This document shows, piece by piece, positions 1-4,556 of a stretch of 6,007 nucleotides of DNA (its first letter is position 1; each line of letters begins with the position of its first letter). The translations under genes were made by a program, and so were the position numbers. Below the pieces are notes generated by a model. That model was not told where the DNA came from. It was given only the letters and a program-made list of their open reading frames with translations, and did not search any database. The stretch lies in the NCBI GenBank assembly GCA_021828575.1, contig JAJZEL010000141.1:1-6007 (forward strand). Reading direction: 5' to 3'. Source of the DNA: Pseudomonadota bacterium. GTDB lineage: Bacteria > Pseudomonadota > Gammaproteobacteria > Burkholderiales > Ferrovaceae.

Positions 1-549
1 ACCCCTGGTGGACGTTACAACGCCGCTGCCTGGCAAGACAGCTCTGGTACTTTGTGGCTGTACGGTGGTCTGGGATTGGCCGGGGGAGTTAACGTGGCTT
101 TCTCGGACCTCTGGAAATTACCGGTCCCCTATACCACATGGCAATGCGTTTCCGGGTGCTCGTCAGCCAACGACAATGCGCCCCCCTCCTTCGGTACACA
201 AGGTACCCCCTCCTCATCCAATACGCCTGGCGGGCTGTACAGTGCCCTCAGCTGGACAGATTCTTCGAGTAATTTGTGGCTGTTTGGCGGAACCACCGTC
301 TCAAGCGGCTACTTCTACAATACGTTATGGAAGTACGTTCCGTCTGCGGGAGCCTGGACATGGATGGGCGGACAAACCTCCACCAATGTGGCGAGTGTAT
401 ACAGCAGCGTGCTTTTGGGCCCAGGTTCCAGGGTAGGAACTGCTGGCTGGACGGATGGGACGAATTTATGGCTGTTTGGTGGTGCTGGATTTGCAACCAG
501 CTCAACTACTGCTGGCGATTTGAATGATCTGTGGGAATTTTCACCCTGA
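1..549 (+). CDS. Kelch-repeat beta-propeller protein, C-terminal fragment (5' end outside window)
   Basis: The reading frame is open from the first base and ends at TGA 547-549, so the N-terminus lies upstream. No start inside the window is convincing; a TTG at 52 falls in the middle of a repeat. Three kelch-like blades are visible, each built as hydrophobic strand, W-(T/Q)-D, (N/T)-L-W-L-(F/Y)-G-G, a variable loop and an (S/N)-D/T-L-W-(K/E) closing strand. They lie at about 1-120, 232-335 and 430-546. The linkers carry 'TW.W.GG'-like and 'PGSR/PGGL' segments typical of bacterial kelch/galactose-oxidase-type propellers. The last blade ends almost at the stop codon, so this is the natural C-terminus. 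The linker after blade 1 contains a Cys pair (CVSGC) that could form a disulfide, which would fit an exported protein. The fold is clear; ligand and function cannot be read. It lies 69 bases upstream of the acyltransferase ATG on the same strand, so shared transcription is possible but unproven. Confidence 0.85.
   Translation, partial: TPGGRYNAAAWQDSSGTLWLYGGLGLAGGVNVAFSDLWKLPVPYTTWQCVSGCSSANDNAPPSFGTQGTPSSSNTPGGLYSALSWTDSSSNLWLFGGTTVSSGYFYNTLWKYVPSAGAWTWMGGQTSTNVASVYSSVLLGPGSRVGTAGWTDGTNLWLFGGAGFATSSTTAGDLNDLWEFSP
4..546 (+). repeat. Three degenerate kelch-coding repeats
   Basis: The core coding for L-W-L-(F/Y)-G-G recurs at 52-69, 274-291 and 466-483. The DNA is similar each time (TTGTGGCTGTACGGTGGT, TTGTGGCTGTTTGGCGGA, TTATGGCTGTTTGGTGGT) and spaced about 190-220 bases apart. 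This is protein-domain repetition inside the kelch gene and not a mobile or regulatory repeat. Confidence 0.8.
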
Positions 550-562
550 AGCCGAACGTTCA

Positions 563-591
563 TTGAAGGCCATGGGCCCTTCTGGCAAAAT
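563..591 (+). promoter_or_regulatory. Weak sigma-70-like promoter candidate before the acyltransferase operon
   Basis: TTGAAG (563-568) and CAAAAT (586-591) are separated by 17 bases. Each matches four of six consensus positions of -35 and -10. This is the only paired match I see in the 69-base gap between the kelch stop and the acyltransferase ATG. Such weak matches occur often by chance, and the operon could equally be read through from the kelch gene. Confidence 0.22.
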
Positions 592-618
592 CGGCACTGT
601 TGATCTTTGATCACTCAC

Positions 619-1413
619 ATGGAGTCATGTACCGATATGGGCATCAAACGCACATCGCTCACGGATGACCCTGATGTGATCGCGTCATTTTTCGAGAACG
701 TGAGTGAAGAACTGTTGCCCATTACTCTGGACTGCCCCTCGCAGGAAGGCCTCATCGATCTGGCAAGAACCCAGGAATACCGCATCCGCCTGGCCAATAC
801 GGAAGACCGGCGCGAGTCAGCCAGCATCCTGATCAAGCGCATGTATACATGGCGTGGGTACGGTGATGGAGCCATCCGTGAAGCCGATCCCAACAGGGTG
901 ACATTGCTTGCCAGCGGAAACGACAACACGGCCATTGGTACACTGTCCGTGGGTTTCGATTCACCTCTCGGTCTGCTGGCCGATGAAATGTATCGCACCG
1001 AACTGGACCAACTACGCCAGGAAGGTTGCCGGTTATGTGAATACAACCGGTTGGCTGTGGATTCCAGCATCAAGTCCAAAAGGATTATCTCTTCTCTTTT
1101 CCATATTGCCTACCTGTACCCCTATGGGCTGTTTGCCGCCACGGATGGGGTTCTCGAGGTGAATCCACGACATGTGAAATTCTATGAACGCATGCTGGGG
1201 TTCACTCAGGTGGGTCCAGAACGTATTTGCCCACGTGTCAATGCGCCTTCTGTTCTGTTGCGCACTAATTTTGATTACATGTCACGGCAGGTAGAAAAAC
1301 TGGGGGGGCTCATGGACAAAGCACCTTCCACTGAAAAATCCCTGTACCCCTATTTCTTCACAAAGGCAGACGAAAGCGGGATTCTAGGCCGCCTGCGGAG
1401 GATGTCTTCTTGA
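619..1413 (+). CDS. FeeM-like N-acyl amino acid synthase (GNAT/autoinducer-synthase fold)
   Basis: Predicted cytoplasmic acyltransferase of 264 residues. Family members (FeeM, and the PEP-CTERM/exosortase-associated acyltransferases) transfer a fatty acyl chain from acyl-carrier protein to an amino acid amine, using a fold related to LuxI-type synthases. Supporting segments: 'IRLANTEDRRESASILIKRM' (56-75) as the N-terminal acyltransferase start, 'CEYNRLAVD' (140-148), matching the conserved E-x-N-R-L-A-V strand, 'ATDGVLEVNPRHVKFYERML' (174-193), and 'GPERICPRVNAPSVLL' (199-214). The NPRHVxFYxRxLGF and PRVNAPxVLL blocks are characteristic of FeeM-like proteins. Start choice: ATG 619 has no good Shine-Dalgarno. 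An in-frame TTG at 607 and an ATG at 637 (GGAG at 621-624, 12-base spacer) are alternatives; the conserved part begins far downstream of all three. It overlaps the next gene by four bases (TTGA). The substrate amino acid and chain length cannot be read. Recognition of the family is confident; the exact reaction is inferred. Confidence 0.85.
   Translation: MESCTDMGIKRTSLTDDPDVIASFFENVSEELLPITLDCPSQEGLIDLARTQEYRIRLANTEDRRESASILIKRMYTWRGYGDGAIREADPNRVTLLASGNDNTAIGTLSVGFDSPLGLLADEMYRTELDQLRQEGCRLCEYNRLAVDSSIKSKRIISSLFHIAYLYPYGLFAATDGVLEVNPRHVKFYERMLGFTQVGPERICPRVNAPSVLLRTNFDYMSRQVEKLGGLMDKAPSTEKSLYPYFFTKADESGILGRLRRMSS
1397..1401 (+). promoter_or_regulatory. Strong Shine-Dalgarno that fixes the TTG start of the ThiF-like gene
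   Basis: GGAGG lies inside the last codons of the acyltransferase gene, eight bases before TTG 1410. No in-frame ATG occurs before the nucleotide-binding loop of the ThiF-like protein, so this site is the main evidence for a TTG start that overlaps the upstream TGA (1411-1413). Confidence 0.75.
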
Positions 1414-2288
1414 GCGGTACATCGCCATTCGACTACGAGAACGCCTTCTCGCGGAATATAGGCTGGGTTACCCAGAAAGAGCAAGCCAGTCTGCGCCAAA
1501 AAAGGGTAGCAATCGCGGGTATGGGAGGCGTGGGGGGCGTTCACCTGCTCACTTTGGCCCGCTTGGGCATTGGCTCTTTTCACATTGCCGACTTCGATAC
1601 CTTCGAAATTCATAATTTCAATCGTCAGGTCGGTGCAACCCTGTCCCATCTGAACCGTCCCAAAGCCGAAGTTCTGGCCGAAATGGCTCGGGACATCAAC
1701 CCTGAACTGGATATCCGGATATTCCCGGAAGGGGTAACCCGCGATAACCTGGACGTTTTTTTCGAGAACGTGGACCTTTATGTGGATGGCCTGGATTTTT
1801 TTGCCTTCCAAGCCAGGGAAGACACCTTTTCTGCATGCGCTCGCTTTTCCATTCCCGCTGTAACAGCAGCTCCGCTGGGCATGAGCTCAGCATTGCTGAG
1901 TTTTTTACCCGGGAAAATGACTTTTGAAGACTACTTCGGATGGAACGGCTGTACAGAACTGGAAAAGGGCTTGAAATTCCTGCTAGGGCTAGCGCCAGCA
2001 GGCCTTCATTTTGGTTATCTGGTTGACCCTTCTGCCGTGCGCCTTGCGGAAAAAAAGGGACCTTCCACCGTTATGGCATGCCAGATTTGCGCCGGAATGG
2101 TCGCCACGGAAGCCCTGAAAATTCTTTTGGACCGAGGACAAGTTCTTTGCGCTCCCCATGGCCAACAATTTGATGCCTACCGAAACAGAATGGTCCGTAC
2201 TTGGCGCCCTGGCGGGCATCGGCATCCGTTGCAACGGCTGGCCCTCATGGTGGCGCGCCGGCGCTTTTCCAGGCAAATAACACGATGA
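1410..2288 (+). CDS. ThiF/MoeB/HesA-family (E1-like) adenylyltransferase
   Basis: Protein of 292 residues with a full E1-like Rossmann core. E1-like enzymes adenylate a carboxylate, usually the C-terminal glycine of a ubiquitin-like or sulfur-carrier protein, but in other lineages a peptide or small molecule. Visible motifs: ATP loop GMGGVGG (37-43) after the beta-strand RVAIA, D61-x-D63 and the N71-R72-Q73 motif, N82-R-P-K85 with the conserved lysine, and VDGLD (125-129) with its aspartate. The crossover region holds C181, and 'ACQICAGMVATEALKILL' (223-240) matches the C-terminal helix of MoeB-like proteins. Only one CxxC (C224, C227) is present; canonical MoeB/ThiF have two for zinc, so zinc binding is doubtful. 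The last 35 residues are rich in Arg and could touch membrane or nucleic acid. Start is TTG 1410, supported by GGAGG. The stop overlaps the next ATG (ATGA). No thiamine or molybdopterin gene or small carrier protein is nearby, so a role in those pathways is unlikely. Confidence 0.9.
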   Translation: MSGTSPFDYENAFSRNIGWVTQKEQASLRQKRVAIAGMGGVGGVHLLTLARLGIGSFHIADFDTFEIHNFNRQVGATLSHLNRPKAEVLAEMARDINPELDIRIFPEGVTRDNLDVFFENVDLYVDGLDFFAFQAREDTFSACARFSIPAVTAAPLGMSSALLSFLPGKMTFEDYFGWNGCTELEKGLKFLLGLAPAGLHFGYLVDPSAVRLAEKKGPSTVMACQICAGMVATEALKILLDRGQVLCAPHGQQFDAYRNRMVRTWRPGGHRHPLQRLALMVARRRFSRQITR

Positions 2289-3364
2289 ATCGCCCCACCT
2301 CCACTCCGTTGGAGGCTGTGCTGGAATTAGCACGCTGGGCACCCAGTGGTGACAATACCCAGCCTTGGCGTTTCGAAATCACTGATCCTACCCATGTGGT
2401 CGTGCATGGCTTTGATACCCGTGAAGACTGCCTTTATGACTTTCAGGGACGTGCCAGCCAGATCGCTCTGGGCGCCCTGCTGCAGAATATCGAGTTGGCA
2501 GCCAGTTTACAGGGCTGGGTCCCCCATTTCACCCTCAAGCCGGAAAGCACTGAAACCTCTACCCTTGTGGATGTGCAATTTCAACAGGTGACTGGAACTC
2601 CCTCTCATCCGCTGGCCACTTTTATCCGCGAACGTTCGGTACAAAGGCGCCCCTTCAGCACCCACCCTCTGACCGGAAATGAAAAAACCGCATTATCAGA
2701 ATCACTGGGACCCGATCACACCGTGTTTTGGATAGAGGGCGCGGGCAAGCGCCTGCAAATGGCCCGGCTGATGTCACAAACGGGACGTCTGCGCTTAACT
2801 ATTCCCGAAGCTTACCAGGTACATAAAAAAGTAATCGAATGGAAATCCCGTCACAGCGAGGACAAGGTGCCGGACCAGGCCATCGGATTGGATCCCGTCA
2901 CCCTGAAGTTGATGCGATGGGTCATGCAGAGCTGGCACCGCGTTAACTTTTTCAACACTTGGCTTGGAGGCACTTGGACCCCCAGACTCGAGTTAGATAT
3001 CCTGCCTGCCTGGTTCTGTGGTGCACACTTTGTTCTTCAGGCCCGAACCCCACCGAAAACGACCCAAAATTACCTGGATGCAGGGCGTGCCCTGCAACGC
3101 TTCTGGTTAACAGCCACTCGGCTGGGTCTTCAACTCCAGCCTGAGATGGCCCCGCTAATCTTTCACCGATACGCTTCCAGCAACGTAGCCCCTTCCCTTA
3201 TTCCCGGAACAATGCAAGCCGTTAAATCAATCTCCCAAGCACTCTCCAAGAGCACAGGTGAGCCTGAAACGCTGGAACATGCCGTTTTCATGGGGCGCAT
3301 CGGGCATTCATTCCCTGCCAGGGCACGTTCACTCAGGCTCCCTCTGTCAAAACTTGGACTGTGA
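2285..3364 (+). CDS. Nitroreductase-family flavoprotein (Rv1355c/Acg-like)
   Basis: Protein of 359 residues. Nitroreductase-fold proteins bind FMN and carry out NAD(P)H-linked reduction or, in biosynthetic clusters, oxidation. Visible signatures: 'LARWAPSGDNTQPWRFEI' (15-32), the N-terminal FMN-phosphate-binding segment (A-P-S-x-x-N-x-Q-P-W), 'ERSVQRRPFSTHPL' (116-129), the second half-site, 'DAGRALQRFWLTATRLGL' (265-282), a family helix near the flavin, and 'FMGRIG...ARSLRLPL' (335-354), the C-terminal arm. At 359 residues it is longer than classical NfsB-type enzymes (about 220), as in the Acg and Rv1355c groups, which carry inserted segments. The ATG at 2285 overlaps the ThiF stop (ATGA); a longer in-frame extension to 2201 lies inside the ThiF gene and has no support. 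The ribosome site is weak (AGG, 12-base spacer), consistent with translational coupling. No signal peptide is seen. The substrate is unknown; these divergent members may bind but not turn over flavin. Confidence 0.85.
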   Translation: MNRPTSTPLEAVLELARWAPSGDNTQPWRFEITDPTHVVVHGFDTREDCLYDFQGRASQIALGALLQNIELAASLQGWVPHFTLKPESTETSTLVDVQFQQVTGTPSHPLATFIRERSVQRRPFSTHPLTGNEKTALSESLGPDHTVFWIEGAGKRLQMARLMSQTGRLRLTIPEAYQVHKKVIEWKSRHSEDKVPDQAIGLDPVTLKLMRWVMQSWHRVNFFNTWLGGTWTPRLELDILPAWFCGAHFVLQARTPPKTTQNYLDAGRALQRFWLTATRLGLQLQPEMAPLIFHRYASSNVAPSLIPGTMQAVKSISQALSKSTGEPETLEHAVFMGRIGHSFPARARSLRLPLSKLGL

Positions 3365-3452
3365 CCCAGACTGTCGAATTTCTTTACACCCACCTTTTTC
3401 CTCACCAAACAAACAACAGTAATTACATTTAAAATCAATGGATTAAATTGAC

Positions 3453-3468
3453 TGGCATGGTTTCTGCT
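3453..3468 (+). promoter_or_regulatory. Sigma-54 (RpoN) -24/-12 promoter
   Basis: TGGCATG-GTTT-CTGCT closely matches the consensus TGGCACG-N4-TTGCW, with two substitutions. The invariant GG (3454-3455) and GC (3466-3467) are separated by exactly 10 bases, as required. Transcription would start near 3478-3480, giving a leader of about 40 bases before the ATG at 3518. Sigma-54 with the PrsK/PrsR system controls PEP-CTERM genes in related bacteria, which supports the call. An activator is needed for such promoters; its site is not identified. Confidence 0.72.
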
Positions 3469-3503
3469 TTGAATTAGGTGTGGTGCAGTTCCCCAATAAA
3501 TTC

Positions 3504-3508
3504 AGGAG
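3504..3508 (+). promoter_or_regulatory. Shine-Dalgarno deciding the PEP-CTERM gene start
   Basis: AGGAG lies directly against ATG 3509, with no spacer, but nine bases before ATG 3518. Good spacing favours 3518 as the start, which also gives a signal peptide beginning M-K-S-F-K-K. Confidence 0.75.
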
Positions 3509-3517
3509 ATGAAACAA

Positions 3518-4459
3518 ATGAAAAGTTTTAAGAAAAGTGCAGTGGCCTTGGCAGTCGGGGCGGGACTCTTTGCCGTCACTTCCGTGTCTGCTTCTGCCTC
3601 TGTGCTTCCAGGCCCCATCAGCAACTGGACACTCAACTTGCCAAGCGGCCAGACCGTGGGCATCAATACCTTGGATTTTGCTGGAAACAGCTTGGTGACC
3701 AACACGGCCACATCGCAATCAGGTATCTATAACTCCACCGACATTGGTGTGTACACGTTCACCGGTTTTAATGAATCCTCCATTCCCGCGCTGAATCTGG
3801 GGGGAGGACAATTGACAGCTGTAATCAACGCCACTGACACCGCCAATTTGAACTCTTCCACTCCGAATTTTGTGTATAACGGTGGAACGATCAGCTTTTA
3901 CTATAATGCCAGCCAGGTGTTTGGAACTACCAGCAGCAATTGTGCAGGTGCTTGCTCCGGTACCTTGTTAGCTGTTTTTAATATCATGCCCACTCTGAAT
4001 CCCAACACCAGTGGTGGGTTCCTTAATGCCAACCTGACGCCCACCTCTAACGGCACCATTACCGTGACAGGTCTTGCCCCAACATCTGTTTATGGAAACA
4101 ACGGACAACCACTGACCAGTGCCAACGCTCCATTCTTGGATTCCACTGGCAACCCGTTGTTGTACAGTCAACTGACTGGTTACGTGACTGCCAACGCATC
4201 CGTCAACACGACTTTCAATTCGGTTCCCCCAAGCTCGGGAACTGGTAGCGTCCCCTACTATTTCGAGGATGTGTATTTGTCTAGCGTTTCCGGTTTCAGC
4301 GGTCCTGTGGCCAACAACATAGCCGGTGGTTATTTCTTCGTAAAAAATAGCGGACAATTCAGCCTCCAGTATGTGCCTGAACCCGCCACCGTAGCACTCT
4401 TTGGTGCGGGTCTGGTGGGAGTAGCCTTGGCCATGCGCAGACGCAAGACTTTTGCCTGA
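3518..4459 (+). CDS. PEP-CTERM sorting-domain protein, secreted surface/matrix protein
   Basis: Predicted exported protein of 313 residues. The N-terminus is a Sec signal peptide: basic MKSFKK, hydrophobic 8-21, then small residues with likely cleavage after an A-x-A around 25-28. The C-terminus has the PEP-CTERM sorting signal: VPEP (286-289), a transmembrane helix (about 291-305) and the basic end MRRRKTFA. Such proteins are recognised by an exosortase, which cleaves near the VPEP and anchors or releases the protein at the cell surface, often in exopolysaccharide-producing bacteria. The mature part is rich in Ser, Thr, Asn and Gly, probably beta-rich, with a single Cys pair (C142, C146) that could be a disulfide. 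The start is ATG 3518, fixed by AGGAG; ATG 3509 would add three residues. It is expressed from its own sigma-54 promoter and ends before a strong terminator. Known PEP-CTERM families such as flocculation-associated PepA are possible, but I cannot assign one. Confidence 0.92.
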   Translation: MKSFKKSAVALAVGAGLFAVTSVSASASVLPGPISNWTLNLPSGQTVGINTLDFAGNSLVTNTATSQSGIYNSTDIGVYTFTGFNESSIPALNLGGGQLTAVINATDTANLNSSTPNFVYNGGTISFYYNASQVFGTTSSNCAGACSGTLLAVFNIMPTLNPNTSGGFLNANLTPTSNGTITVTGLAPTSVYGNNGQPLTSANAPFLDSTGNPLLYSQLTGYVTANASVNTTFNSVPPSSGTGSVPYYFEDVYLSSVSGFSGPVANNIAGGYFFVKNSGQFSLQYVPEPATVALFGAGLVGVALAMRRRKTFA

Positions 4460-4475
4460 TCGCGCTCTTTAGCTA

Positions 4476-4517
4476 GCAACAAAAAAGCCACACTTTTTAG
4501 TGTGGCTTTTTTGTTGC
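4476..4517. terminator. Perfect two-way intrinsic terminator between convergent genes
   Basis: An uninterrupted 42-base palindrome: arm GCAACAAAAAAGCCACACT (4476-4494), loop TTTT, and an exactly complementary arm (4499-4517). The GC-rich core GCCACAC/GTGTGGC is followed by TTTTTT on the plus strand and, because the A tract mirrors it, also on the minus strand. It therefore ends the PEP-CTERM gene (stop at 4459, 17 bases before) and the PrsT-like gene (stop at 4557, 39 bases away) from either side. Confidence 0.93.
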
Positions 4518-4556
4518 GTATTCAGTCGTATCGTTACTAAGACTCCATATCCTGAT

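Larger units (their letters stand above)
3365..3517 (+). other. Intergenic region holding the sigma-54 promoter and leader of the PEP-CTERM gene
   Basis: This 153-base AT-rich gap follows the nitroreductase stop. I see no clear intrinsic terminator for the upstream operon. It contains the -24/-12 element at 3453-3468 and the ribosome site at 3504-3508. The stretch before 3450 would be the place for an enhancer-binding-protein site, but no convincing dyad of 6 bp or more is visible. Confidence 0.6.

Noticed and set aside
565..582. GAAGG...CCTTC inverted repeat between the kelch and acyltransferase genes as a terminator
   Set aside because: The stem is only five base pairs and no T run follows, so it is not a credible intrinsic terminator.
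615..1079. Minus-strand open frame of 154 codons opposite the acyltransferase
   Set aside because: It mirrors a conserved coding region; its sequence is low in recognisable motifs and rich in Ser and Arg, as expected for an antisense shadow.
2201..2284. N-terminal extension of the nitroreductase from a start at 2201
   Set aside because: It lies entirely inside the ThiF-like gene in another frame, resembles no nitroreductase, and ATG 2285 gives the typical family N-terminus.
1410..2288. Assignment as a thiamine (thiF) or molybdopterin (moeB) biosynthesis gene
   Set aside because: There is no ThiS/MoaD-like carrier or pathway gene nearby, one CxxC pair is missing, and the neighbours point to a different pathway.
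3417..3454. CAGTAATT ... AATT(G)ACTG imperfect dyad upstream of the sigma-54 element as an activator site
   Set aside because: It has a bulge, lies in AT-rich sequence and runs into the -24 box itself; an enhancer site is expected farther upstream.
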